A stretch of 64,000 bases of DNA, from contig CM007334.1 in NCBI GenBank assembly GCA_000333855.2, positions 130,942 through 194,941 of the forward strand, read 5' to 3'. The notes under the pieces were generated by a model. It worked only from the letters and a program-made list of their open reading frames with translations. It searched no databases and was not told where the DNA came from. Origin of the DNA: Endotrypanum monterogeii. Lineage: Eukaryota > Euglenozoa > Kinetoplastea > Trypanosomatida > Trypanosomatidae. The translations under genes and the position numbers were made by a program. This document shows positions 28,858-39,156 of the stretch, in pieces (the first letter of the stretch is position 1; the number at the start of each line of letters is the position of its first letter).

Positions 28858-31428
28858 GGGTACTGCTTCTCCTGTTGTCTTGATCATTTTCTTCCCCCTT
28901 TCCCGCGCTCCGTTCAGGGGGAAGAGGAGGGGGGTGGGGCGACCTCTCTCTAGAGAGAGGAGTGAGAGACGGACGTTGGCGCTTGTCTGTCTACCAGTCA
29001 GTCAAGCAAGCCTGTACAAACAACAATAACCCCCAAAACACACGAAAACATGTTTACGTTCGCGCTCCTCTGGGTGCATCTTTCAACGCGACGTTGCCTC
29101 GGCGTCAGTGACGCAGGATCTCGCGATACCCTCCCTTTTGCGCTTCTCAGTTTTCTCTGAGCATTACAATCAAAGCGAAGAGATGGCCCAAACAAATTTT
29201 AAGTGTGAGTGGGTGGGTGGGTATGTGGGTGGCGGCGGCGGATGTGTTTATCGTGCTGAGAGCGAGAGGGAACTACTGGGCCCACTGTGGCTCTACGAAT
29301 TTTTCAGTCAGCCGTTTTCTCTACTCAGCACCTCCCTCAAGTGGCGTCATTGCGTACGAGTACAAATTTTTTTTTTTGGGGGGGAGATGGTGAAAAAAAA
29401 AAAGAATATTTTTTCCTCCAAGGATTACCCGCTCTTCCCCTATTGGTTCCTCGATACCCAAACTTTGCTCATCCCCAAGCCCAATTATTTTCGTCTTTTT
29501 TTTCTTTGCTCCCTTTCCCTTCTCCCTTTCTGGTTTCTCGCTGACCTACCTCAGTGTGTGTAGTGAGGACGGGTTTTATGAGGTAATGAATGATGTTCAA
29601 GGGTGACGGATGTTTGGTGAGAGGGCTGACAGGCATGATGTGGGTAGGTACGCACACTGTTTGGGTAACCAAACGTATGTCTAGTTCTCCTCCACATGGA
29701 AAAGTAAAAGATGCATGGATGCACAGGGCAAAGGCTCGACGAGAACCTACATGTTCGGTGTCTGCATGCTGTCGTGAGATATGCCCCCCCCCCCCAACGA
29801 GAGGAGAACTCCTCTCTGTATTGGAGCCCCTCCCCCCCTCCACGTCTTCCTCATGCCGATACGTGTGTGTACGAAGAGGGTGGTTGTGTTTTTCAGTTCC
29901 TCGTAGTGGTCCATTGTCATCGACCCTTTTTGCTATAGCTTCTGTTTCTTTCTTTCCTGTAATGCTTCCTTTCCCCCCTCTCGTTTTTTTTTTTTTCGCA
30001 TACAAGCAGTCCGTCTGCACATACATCTTTGATCCTTCGTCTACTGTACACGGGCACTGGTTTTACACATGCACACATTTTTTTTTTGTGCAATTCTTTT
30101 TTTGTTGTAATTATATGCTTTTATACTGTTGCTTTTATCATAATTCTTTTTTTTTTCTTCTAGCATCGAAAAAGATTCGCGTTTTTATTTTTCTCTCGAG
30201 GATAGGGGCCCTTGTATTGTTTCTCTTCCCCTTTCCCTTCGTCTGTGCGCGTAGGTGCGTTTCTTGATTTTTTTTTTTCGTTGTTATTCTTCCCAAAAGG
30301 CACATACGACCCGCCCTCGCTTTCTCACCCCTCTTTTTTTTTTTTTTTGCCCCCTCATGTCATTGCTCTTGTCAGGCACCTCCACAGCATATATGTAGTG
30401 AGGTGCAGGATGGAAAAGAGGCGCCACTGCAGTCACCGAAGTAAAATCCAATACAGAGGCGACATTGGGCCCCCTCTCCCCGTACAATTTTTTTTTCCGT
30501 TATTCTTCAGGGAAAACATAGTTGGGCGTGGCCGTATAGCACCCAGGAGGCCACCGCCGCGTTATTATGTGGTCTAGGTGCCAGCGACAAACATGTGTTG
30601 TGAGTAATATCGACTCCGCTGTCTTATGAGGGCTTCTGTCTTTTAAGTCGCTTACACATCGACACACTTTCAAGGTCAATTTTTTTTTTTTTGAGAGGCT
30701 TCCGCCATCTCGGGAGCCGCCGGATGTGGCTATCCTGGGGGGGGGCGGGGGTGGTAGTAGTGGTTCAGGCTAATGCTACTGGAGCCTTGACGGCTCGTGT
30801 GCGATACACTCTACTTGTGGTAACACATTATCGAGTCGTTCTCACACGCCCTCCCCGTCGTAGGTAGCTACGCCGTATTTATGCTAGGCGCTGTCATTGT
30901 AGAGGGGATGTGGTTCGCCGTTGGCAGGGGCATGAGGGCATGTGTGTGGGTTTGTCCCTCACGCGGAGAGGCGTCTTTTTTTTTTTGTTTTGTCAAATCA
31001 GCGGGGGCAGTGGAAAAAAAAAAACATATGCATTGCTATTGAAGGAGCGAGGGAGCTGTATCCACTTCGTGCGCCGCCGCCTTTTTTTTTTTCTTGGTTC
31101 GCGCCTTTTCTTCGGCACCGAGGAGAGGAGCACTGGTCACCTGTGCACGGGACGGTGACCGAGTGGTCGCTGTTGTTTCCCCTCTCCACTTCACCGCATG
31201 CGTCATACAGGAAGAACACAAAAGAAGGATATAATGCACCCATGCACACAGAATCGAACTACGTATTATCGTGAGCAATGTTGGCGAATGCCACTTGGAC
31301 AACGGCCTCCACTTGACGCAAACCGGTCGCCTCTCCAGCTTCCCATCGGCTGCTGGTGCACCTCTTTGTTCGCTCCTCTCAGCTGCTCTATTCCTTTTCC
31401 CTTCCTTTAAAAAATATCTGCTCCTCAA

Positions 31429-31465
<37 letters not shown>

Positions 31466-31589
31466 TATCTATCTATATTATCTATGTATATTTCAAACTC
31501 TTCAGAGAAATTTCGAACATCGTGCTTCTCTTCGGTGCAAAAAAAAAAAAAACAACAAACGGCGGGAGGAGGGGTCCGGGTATATGTAT

Positions 31590-31623
<34 letters not shown>

Positions 31624-31830
31624 ATATATATACATATATATTATCTCTAGTCATTTTTGTGGCGTGACACCCGCCCCACGCCGCACGTCTTCTCCCCTCC
31701 CTCCCTCCCTCGCGCGCACGCAGTTCTGCTTCCTTGATGTAGGTTTATTATTGCGGACCAGAAATAGTATCTAACAAGAGGAAAGCAGCGTTCTGTACAC
31801 CCCCGTTAATTTTTTTTTTTTGCCGCGCTC
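28858..31830. other. Long intergenic region (3 kb)
   Basis: No convincing gene is seen; the longest open frames (near 29590-30267 + and 29469-30026 -) are dominated by homopolymer and Cys/Phe-rich low complexity. Contents include an 18-base palindrome of CT/AG at 28943-28960, many poly-T tracts, a 7-bp inverted repeat (GCACCTC at 30376, GAGGTGC at 30400), and a more complex, non-repetitive GC-richer block from about 30540 to 30960 that could be an old retroposon remnant. CA and TA microsatellites lie at about 31431-31460 and 31585-31640. Confidence 0.55.
31687..31742 (+). promoter_or_regulatory. Splice acceptor region and start-stop upstream ORF of the UGT gene
   Basis: A (CCCT)-rich pyrimidine tract is followed by GCAG with AG at 31722-31723. 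Fourteen bases later is an ATG immediately followed by TAG (31737-31742), a minimal upstream open frame. If the AG inside that TAG were used as acceptor instead, the upstream ATG would be removed from the mRNA. Confidence 0.45.
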
Positions 31831-33711
31831 ATGTGGCTGACCGCAGTCTTCACACGCACGGCACTCCTGCCCATGTCGGCGGTGTTGCCATTGTTGTGTC
31901 TGGCGACATGGTTCGTGTGCGTGTCGCATGCTCAGGGAACTGTCCATGAGGGACCTGGTGCCCTGGGCACAAATTCAATCTCTGCACCGTGGAACTTGGC
32001 CCCGCTGGCGCCCTCCCTGTACCATACCAACGATGTGGCGCCGCGTCTGCATGTCGTCGTCATGAGCGTGCCGTTGTGGGGACACCTCAAGCCCCTCTGG
32101 GCGATTGCGGAGGATATGGCCTACCGTGGCCACACCGTCACATGCGTCGTCGAGAGGGCGGCCTGGTGTGAGACGCTGCTGCGCCATAGCAAACACATGT
32201 TTCCACTCGTGCTCGAAAATGTCAGTGCAGCTGCGTATGCGGAGGCCTCAGTCGATGGCCGCGGACCTCTCGATATTCAGTGTGTCATCGTTCCGCAGCA
32301 CAAGGAATTGTTCACCAGAGACACGCTTCAAGCCATTACCGATGTGAACATGCCCATCCTAATGACTTTCTGTGCGCTCTTTCACGATCTGTTCAAGCAC
32401 CACGAGCTGGCGCTGCCAGGTTACCTACGACTGGCGAAGGCCATACATTCCTCTCGGCCCATCACAACACTTCTTTGCGACATTACCACCTATGCGTGTG
32501 CTTCTGTGGGCCGCAAGATGGACCTTTCGGTGGTCAATGGATTTCCTTTCACTGCACAGCTGACCGTCGGCCTCCAGCCCATGTTGCCGGCAGTGGGACT
32601 GGGCTTCCCGCGCCGCATGAGCCTCCGCAACCGGATCGTCAACTTTGCATTTAAGATGGCTGTTGCCGCCTCCGAGTCCAGCGCTTTGCGCAGGCTCAAC
32701 CGTATTCGCCATTCCAACGGTGTCCCACCACTTCGGGATGGCTACGACGCGGCGGGGATGTACGGCCCAATCATTGCTCCTATCTTGTGGGGGCTCGACA
32801 TCCCACAGCCCCTCTGCCCCAATATTCACCAGGTCGGCCCGCTGAACACACGTGATCAGCGCCAACCTTACCGACGAGAAGACCTGTCGGCTGACCTTGC
32901 GGACTTCATGGACGGCTGCTCGCAAGGTGTCATCTACGTAAACTGGGGAACACTCGGCTTGCCAGCACCGGAGGTAGAGGATTGCTTGCAGGACGCGCTT
33001 CTTGAGGCTGCCCCGTTGTGCGTAGTGTGGAAGCGGCTGGCCGCACCAACAAAGCCACTGCCACCCGCCGCTCGTTTCTACGTGACCTCCTGGCTCTCGT
33101 CGACGACAGCGGTTCTCAAACACCCCAACACGCGTATGTTTTTCACGCACTGTGGCGACACCTCCGTGCTGGAGTCTGTTGAGGCAGGGGTGCCGCTCGT
33201 CGGCTTTCCACTCTTCGCCGACCACGCAGATGTATGCCAGCGCGTCAAGGAAGCGGGCATCGGCGTTCCAGCCAGCGAGACAAAATCTTTCACCCGCGCC
33301 GGCGTCGCCGCCGCTGTCGCGTCTGTTGATAAGAACTACGAGGCCATGGTTCGACGGCTCCACAAACTGCGCACCATCGCCGCTGCTTATGGTGGACCAC
33401 GACGTGCCGCTGATATCATCGAGAGTCGTCAGTACAACTTGCTCATCCATCGAAATACAACTTTGGAGAGGTGCACCACTTTGTCGGGACCGTTGCAGGT
33501 TAGCTACATCCTTCTAACGTGGGTGGCAGTACTGGTGGTTGGTGGGCTGTTGTGGATGTGCGCGCTCCGGCGTGTGTGCCAGCTCTGTCTGCCAATGACC
33601 GCAGCGTGGTGGATGCTTCAGCGCACCACTTGCTCTGCTACAAGACGACACACCGCATGCACCGAAGCGTCCCGCGTGCACGCAGTCCCGCGGTCCTACA
33701 GGCGACTCTGA
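31831..33711 (+). CDS. UDP-glycosyltransferase (GT1, UGT-like) with signal peptide and C-terminal anchor
   Basis: The 626-residue protein has a hydrophobic leader (about 15-35, ending VSHAQG), so it should enter the secretory pathway. The GT1 N-terminal fold starts at about 73 (LHVVVMSVPLWGHLKP), matching the G-H-x-x-P opening of UGT and MGT enzymes. The C-terminal donor-binding half has the UGT signature: an FFTHCGDTSVLESVEAGVP run from about 436, then LVGFPLFADH. The consensus H-C-G-x-x-S/G and the P-x-x-x-DQ/DH motif are present, although the second Asp-Gln pair reads Asp-His. A single membrane helix (about 555-577) and a short basic tail follow. By family it would transfer a sugar from a UDP-sugar to a lipid or small hydrophobic molecule in the ER or Golgi lumen. 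Acceptor and donor are unknown. It is the last gene of the + strand block. Confidence 0.85.
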   Translation: MWLTAVFTRTALLPMSAVLPLLCLATWFVCVSHAQGTVHEGPGALGTNSISAPWNLAPLAPSLYHTNDVAPRLHVVVMSVPLWGHLKPLWAIAEDMAYRGHTVTCVVERAAWCETLLRHSKHMFPLVLENVSAAAYAEASVDGRGPLDIQCVIVPQHKELFTRDTLQAITDVNMPILMTFCALFHDLFKHHELALPGYLRLAKAIHSSRPITTLLCDITTYACASVGRKMDLSVVNGFPFTAQLTVGLQPMLPAVGLGFPRRMSLRNRIVNFAFKMAVAASESSALRRLNRIRHSNGVPPLRDGYDAAGMYGPIIAPILWGLDIPQPLCPNIHQVGPLNTRDQRQPYRREDLSADLADFMDGCSQGVIYVNWGTLGLPAPEVEDCLQDALLEAAPLCVVWKRLAAPTKPLPPAARFYVTSWLSSTTAVLKHPNTRMFFTHCGDTSVLESVEAGVPLVGFPLFADHADVCQRVKEAGIGVPASETKSFTRAGVAAAVASVDKNYEAMVRRLHKLRTIAAAYGGPRRAADIIESRQYNLLIHRNTTLERCTTLSGPLQVSYILLTWVAVLVVGGLLWMCALRRVCQLCLPMTAAWWMLQRTTCSATRRHTACTEASRVHAVPRSYRRL

Positions 33712-34747
33712 TGTGCGCGTTTGGCGGGGTCCAGAGCCCCCAGGGCATCTGTGTCCCCTGGGTGGTGGCGGGCGCCGGGCACGTTTGGTCTCCGCGTGTG
33801 TGTAGGGGATGCGCGTCGGCGTCAGCCTGGGCCGCGCCCGAGGGGCGGGCGTGGGTTTTTGGGGGAGGCGGGGGTGGGGTGTGGGTGAGCGCCCCCGCCC
33901 GCGCAAGAGGCGAGGGCGCGGCCGCGCGCGACGACGCCCGCGGCCCAATGTTCTCGCCAGGGGTTGGGCGGGCTTTGCGGCGGCCTGTCGACACACATTT
34001 GCACACACGCGCGCCGAGCAGCGAGCGGCAGTCATCGTAGTGTGGTGCTGTTTTTGTTTTTATTCGAGGTCCACCCGAGAAAATAAAACAAAACATCGTC
34101 AGCCCCGCGGTTGAACATATATTATTCTTTGGCATATGAACTCCTTTAAAGAAAAAAAATTCATACACGGATTTAAGAAGCGTTAGCGGCAAGGGCATAC
34201 AAAAAAAAAACCCCAATCAATGTCAAGGAACAACTACACATGAATACCTAGATGCGTATGCATACATATTTATAAACTGATGTACACAAAAAGCACACAA
34301 ATGCGTGTGGATGGGGAATATGTAGCACTAGTTCCCTGCTGAACGACATTCAAAAACGGTAAACACCCTCCCACACGCCATAATCTTAACTGCGACTGTG
34401 ACGTGTAGCTGATCATTGAGGTCTGCTCAGAGGGTGGAGGGAGGGGGGAGGAAGGGGGGTTGCAGCCACTAGAGAGGACAGGAGGCTGATACGGTGGTGT
34501 GTGTGTGTGGCAGTGTGTGTGTGGGGTGGGGGGGGGAAGGGGGCCATACCCGCCACGAAGAAGCGGGGACAAAAGGGTATGTTGCTCTCAGAGCGCTCTT
34601 CTCTATCTTGCGTGGTGTCGGCCCCTCTCCCTGTATTGCTTTTCGTTCCATCCTCGCGCCACTGTCCTTCTGTCCTTTCCCCGGAAACAAACAAACAAAA
34701 AAAATAAGTTACCTTTTTTTTTTTTTGGAGTGCTTCATCGCTCTCGT
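33712..34747. other. Convergent strand-switch region with GC-rich core
   Basis: The + strand block ends at 33711 and the - strand block ends at 34748, so transcription from both sides would meet here. The first ~320 bases are extremely GC-rich with strong G/C skew and a G-quadruplex motif. From about 34040 the sequence turns AT-rich with homopolymer tracts, then a G-rich patch at about 34430-34560. Convergent switch regions are known transcription-termination zones in kinetoplastids and often carry base J. No tRNA gene was recognised in it. Confidence 0.7.
33861..33885 (+). promoter_or_regulatory. G-quadruplex-prone motif
   Basis: Four runs of three or more G (5, 5, 4 and 3) are separated by loops of one to four bases within 25 bases on the + strand. 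It lies 150 bases after the UGT stop codon inside the convergent switch region. A role in termination or base-J deposition is inference. Confidence 0.55.
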
Positions 34748-35578
34748 TTACGGCGACCGCTGCTGCTCCTCGTGGAGGTGCTTCTGCTCCGTCACCAGCG
34801 ACTTTGTGCGGTTCTCGAACATGCGTGTGTAGATCACCGTGAAGGTGAACTGGAGGGCGTGCAGGGCGAAGGCGGTCATGGCGAGGCCAAAGGACGTGGA
34901 AAGACTGCAGTAGTCCTTGATGTGCACCTTTCGGCCGACAATCGTGGTGCTGTTCATCGTCGACATGCCGCGAGAATACACACCAGCGCTGATGGCCCAT
35001 GCGATGAGGACGGTGATCCAAGTGGAGAAGGACCACGCGCACAGAGCGGCGGTGTATTCCTGCAGGTACAGGACGACGACAGTGGCGATGATGTTGATGA
35101 GAGAGTAACACACAGCCAGCACGGTGAAGGCGGATGCACCCTTCATCAGAGTGTAGGTCACCGGCGACGGGAAGCCCATGAGCACCATACCACGCGCCGT
35201 GTACCATGCTTGTGAATGGAATTCGGACGTGCCGCACTTGTGCGCACCCCACAGCGAGTAGCAGAACGGCTTCGATCCCTCGGTGACAGACACACCGAGC
35301 CCAGTGCTGACGGCGGCGAGGTCCGCACCGTTCTGGATGGCCCTCGTTCCATCGACTTGGAAGATATCCGTCAAGGCCGCAGCGATGAGCAGCACGATGT
35401 TAATCACCTGAAGCGTCATGGCGATGGCGATGCATACGCGCTCCTTACAGGGGATATAGAGAACCGTGCGCTTGCCGATCTTGGACGTGCGGCGGTGCAG
35501 CGAGGACGGGCGGCGGGACGTGTGGAGAGAGTTGATCTCCGAGATGGGCTCGGTGGTGTGATAAATATTGCTCTGCAT
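34748..35578 (-). CDS. Amastin-like surface protein, copy 1
   Basis: The 276-residue protein has four membrane helices (about 48-73, 146-172, 178-202 and 228-252). The loop between helices 1 and 2 holds CYSLWGAHKC (106-115), close to the amastin signature C-x-[TS]-x-[WF]-G-x-[KRQ]-x-x-C but one residue shorter. An N-glycosylation site (Asn-Ser-Thr) lies near 209. Amastins are kinetoplastid surface glycoproteins, many of them expressed in the intracellular stage. The N-terminal ~45 residues are Ser/Arg-rich and cytosolic. The C-terminus ends with one HLHEEQ unit plus QRSP. The cassette from splice acceptor to stop is nearly identical to that at 38284-39223. The likely acceptor (reverse-strand CCCAG at 35626-35630) is shared by both copies. 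Confidence 0.8.
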   Translation of the reverse strand: MQSNIYHTTEPISEINSLHTSRRPSSLHRRTSKIGKRTVLYIPCKERVCIAIAMTLQVINIVLLIAAALTDIFQVDGTRAIQNGADLAAVSTGLGVSVTEGSKPFCYSLWGAHKCGTSEFHSQAWYTARGMVLMGFPSPVTYTLMKGASAFTVLAVCYSLINIIATVVVLYLQEYTAALCAWSFSTWITVLIAWAISAGVYSRGMSTMNSTTIVGRKVHIKDYCSLSTSFGLAMTAFALHALQFTFTVIYTRMFENRTKSLVTEQKHLHEEQQRSP

Positions 35579-35645
35579 TCTCGCGAATGTTTGAGTGAGT
35601 GTGTGAGAAGGGGAGGTAGGAGCGACTGGGCGGGGAGAGGCGGAG
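34748..35645 (-). repeat. Amastin cassette, copy 1 of a dispersed duplication
   Basis: This block matches 38284-39223 base for base except for about eight substitutions and a 42-base length difference. Identity stops exactly at the first base of the stop codon on one side and at the polypyrimidine tract of the 5' UTR on the other. Flanking sequence on both sides is unrelated. Confidence 0.9.
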
Positions 35646-37377
35646 CGTTTTCCCTTTCTGTCTGCTTGTGCGATACAGAGATTTCGCCGCCGGATCGACG
35701 AGATAAGGGAAGGGGCAAGTGGACGATGGGTGAGAGATTATTCACTCAATGAAACGAGGAAAAAAAACTGCCACCATTTGTGGGCAGTCTGTGCGCAAAT
35801 AGTATGCCAAAGTATGGGACAAACGGGTGCCGTCCCTCCCCCCCCTCCAGACACACATTCACACGAGGGCGGCACGGGGGGGGGACTGAAGATACGAAGC
35901 CCCGATCCAGCAGATATGCGTCGTAGCGACGGCGCTGGTAGGTTGCGTTCTTTTTTCAAGAATCTGTTTTGCTCTTTTGGCGGTTGTCGACACATTTGAA
36001 ATTTTTCCTTCTCCCCGGTAGCGCTCCTCTTCCCTCAGTGATCATGAGATACGAGGCCGAAAACGACGACGCATGAATGCACAGACACACCATACAGAGG
36101 CACTCACGATGGGTGAAGACGAGGGGTGTATACAGGTGGCTTCCAGGTTCTCTCGCCCAAGAACGATCGCGTGCATGAGCGCTCAAAGCAAACACACGCA
36201 CACACTCATACACACAAGGGGAAAGAGCGGAAAAAAAAAGATGGTGGTGGCAGAAAAAGGAGAGGTGGGAACGGGGAGAGAAAAAAAAAAATAATATTAA
36301 AAATAATGAGGGGGGGGGAGATATCCATATATCCCCCCCCCATCCCTCCGTGCACAAGACAAAAATGCTTTGAGGAACCATGAGAAATACCCAGAGTAAA
36401 AAAAAAAGAATTAAGTGCACAAAGGGTAGCATAAAAATGCATGCAGGAAAGAGAAATATATTTATATATATATATATATATATAGCAAGGCGCCGTGATT
36501 TCTTCTTCCCCCTCAAAGGACTGTGTTGCTGATTTTCATTAGGTTTTTTTTTGCCTGTTTTTTTCTTCTTTTTCACGTTTCCCCGCTTTGCGTTTGATTC
36601 GTGTGCATCGGGGGGGGGGGCGAGAGAGGGGGAGATAGAAAAGCGGCGTGTCGTTTTCTACCGAGTCACATGATTGCGATGCGCTTTCCGATGTAGTAGT
36701 GATGGTGGTACTCATGTTCAGGGCGACGAAGAGAGGGAGCGCGACACTACACACGCGGAAAAAAAAAACACAAAAACATGATCGTTGGTGTGTCAGAGGT
36801 GGAAGGCATATATATAAAAAAAGGGGGAGGCAGTGATAAATAGGTAAATATTAATAATAAAAAAATATAGTTATTTGAAGGTAACCTAGAGATACAAAGC
36901 ACAACAAAAACAAGCGCACATACGTCGAAGGGAAAATTTGGTGCCCGTGAGTTGTGTGTCTATCCGCCATTGTGAGCCCCCCTCTTTTTTTTTTTTTTTC
37001 GTTACCGCTTTAGTTTTCTTACATTCCTGCATTCAACGCACACATACACATATGATCTCTTTTTTTTTTCCTCCTTCCCTTGGGATCAAAAGTATCATGT
37101 GTCCGTTTGCCACAAAAGTAAAAAAAAATACGCAAAAAACATCAGCACCGGAGGTGTGAATGCTTTTCTGTTTGTGCACGTATACAACAAAAAAACATGA
37201 AAAAAGATATCTTCGAATGAAAGTGAAAAAAAAAAGGTGTGTCTGAGGTGCAGAAAACCGGAGAAAGGGCAGGGGACGTGCGTGCGCAGAGACGAACAGA
37301 GGCAGCTAAAAAAAAAAAGCCTAACCATTCCTCTGCGTCTGGACGTGTTCGTGAGCCCTTGCGTCACAATTCTCTTC

Positions 37378-37409
<32 letters not shown>

Positions 37410-37482
37410 CCGCCTACCTTCTTTCATTAACGCTTCTCACGGGCAAATCTAGGCGATTGTTTCACAGGGAATAGCGAGGAGG

Positions 37483-37516
<34 letters not shown>

Positions 37517-38283
37517 TAGATAGATGCCGGGAGTGGATGTACAACAAGACGATGATGCTTAAAAAAGGCATTAGTGGGGCACATTCATACACAAACACAC
37601 ACACACAAAAAAAAAAAACGGAACCGTCACACTAGTCTTCACGGTTTTTTTTTTCTGGCGTGAAAACCTAAAACAACAAAAACAAAAGAACACACCGAGG
37701 CGGGAGACAGAATGAGGGAAGGGAGGGGGTGCAGGGCAGACAAAGACAGAGAGGTACCCAGGGGGGAATAACAGAAAGCAGGATCAAAATAGGAGTACGC
37801 GAGCAGGTGAGGAGGAGAAATGGTAAGATCGAATTATATGAGCATGCCGGTTATGAGAAAAAAAAACACACACAATGTGGTGCACAGGTAAAGGAGACAC
37901 GTCGTTGCTGGGAAGCAGGGTTCATCCTCGTACTACGTTCCGTAGGTCATGCTGGTTGTTGTTCCATACATTCCAGAGGACCAGAAGAGGCTATACCCTG
38001 TGGTGCCACCAGGTGCGTTGCACACGTCTCCCTCTTTCCCTCCCTCCCCTTTGCCCATAGCAAATTCCCTGCTTCCCGCCTACGCGGAACAGAACACAGA
38101 ACATGCATGTCGCTCTGAGGTCTCCCAAGCCGACCCGCATAACGATTCCACTATTGTCCGTATCGCATTTCGTGATGGCTACAAGTGTTTTTCTTTCATT
38201 AAAAGAAAACCCTTGCTGCTTCATCTATCCTCCCCTTCACAGAATACATACACTCTATCAAGCACAACCACCCTATCAGTGTC
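35646..38283. other. Intergenic region between the amastin copies
   Basis: No gene is supported across 2.6 kb. The sequence is rich in poly-A/poly-T, G-runs (about 36309-36318, 36610-36620), TA repeats (about 36464-36484 and 37489-37513) and a CA run at about 37379-37406. It should contain the 3' UTR of amastin copy 2 and the upstream signals for copy 1. Confidence 0.6.
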
Positions 38284-38295
38284 TTACGGCGACCG

Positions 38296-39156
38296 CTACT
38301 GCTCCTCGTGGAGGTGCTGCTGCTCATCATGGAGGTGCTGCTGCTCATCATGGAGGTGCTTCTGCTCCGTCACCAGCGACTTTGTGCGGTTCTCGAACAT
38401 GCGTGTGTAGATCACCGTGAAGGTGAACTGGAGGGCGTGCAGGGCGAAGGCGGTCATGGCGAGGCCAAAGGACGTGGAAAGACTGCAGTAGTCCTTGATG
38501 TGCACCTTTCGGCCGACAATCGTGGTGCTGTTCATCGTCGACATGCCGCGAGAATACACACCAGCGCTGATGGCCCATGCGATGAGGACGGTGATCCAAG
38601 TGGAGAAGGACCACGCGCACAGAACGGCGGTGTATTCCTGCAGGTACAGGACGACGACAGTGGCGATGATGTTGATGAGAGAGTAACACACAGCCAGCAC
38701 GGTGAAGGCGGATGCACCCTTCATCAGAGTGTAGGTCACCGGCGACGGGAAGCCCATGAGCACCATACCACGCGCCGTGTACCATGCTTGTGAATGGAAT
38801 TCGGACGTGCCGCACTTGTGCGCACCCCACAGCGAGTAGCAGAACGGCTTCGATCCCTCGGTGACAGACACACCGAGCCCAGTGCTGACGGCGGCGAGGT
38901 CCGCACCGTTCTGGATGGCCCTCGTTCCATCGACTTGGAAGATATCCGTCAAGACCGCAGCGATGAGCAGCACGATGTTAATCACCTGAAACGTCATGGC
39001 GATGGCGATGCATACGCGCTCCTTACAGGGGGCATAGAGAACCGTGCGCTTGCCGATCTTGGACGTGCGGCGGTGCAGCGAGGACGGGCGGCGGGACGTG
39101 TGGAGAGAGTTGATCTCCGAGATGGGCTCGGCGGTGTGATAAATATTGCTCTGCAT
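38296..39156 (-). CDS. Amastin-like surface protein, copy 2
   Basis: The 286-residue protein is the twin of copy 1, with the same four helices and CYSLWGAHKC signature. Five residues differ in the shared body: Thr to Ala at 9, Ile to Ala at 42, Leu to Phe at 56, Ala to Val at 67 and Ala to Val at 178 (copy 1 to copy 2). Every coding substitution seen is non-synonymous. The C-terminal tail has three tandem HLH(D/E)EQ units instead of one, and a CAG-to-TAG change ends the protein four codons before the stop position used by copy 1. Function as a surface glycoprotein is inferred from the family. Its 3' flank is unrelated to that of copy 1, so the two mRNAs may be regulated differently. Confidence 0.8.
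   Translation of the reverse strand: MQSNIYHTAEPISEINSLHTSRRPSSLHRRTSKIGKRTVLYAPCKERVCIAIAMTFQVINIVLLIAAVLTDIFQVDGTRAIQNGADLAAVSTGLGVSVTEGSKPFCYSLWGAHKCGTSEFHSQAWYTARGMVLMGFPSPVTYTLMKGASAFTVLAVCYSLINIIATVVVLYLQEYTAVLCAWSFSTWITVLIAWAISAGVYSRGMSTMNSTTIVGRKVHIKDYCSLSTSFGLAMTAFALHALQFTFTVIYTRMFENRTKSLVTEQKHLHDEQQHLHDEQQHLHEEQ
38311..38373 (-). repeat. 21-bp tandem repeat encoding the amastin tail
   Basis: Three copies of a 21-base unit encode HLHDEQQ, HLHDEQQ and HLHEEQ. Copy 1 of the gene has a single unit at the same place, so the repeat number varies between paralogues. Confidence 0.85.

Noticed and set aside
29590..30267. 225-residue + strand open frame in the 3 kb intergenic region
   Set aside because: The translation is mostly Phe/Cys/Ser low complexity produced by T-runs and has no domain.
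32425..33450. 341-residue open frame antisense to the UGT gene
   Set aside because: GC-rich third positions of the UGT gene leave the opposite frame open; the translated sequence has no family features.
33519..34040. Open frame running from the UGT end into the GC-rich switch region
   Set aside because: Extreme GC content removes stop codons; no start signal or domain is present.
33712..34747. tRNA gene in the convergent switch region
   Set aside because: Such regions often hold tRNA genes, but I found no T-loop GGTTCGA-type box with a matching acceptor stem.
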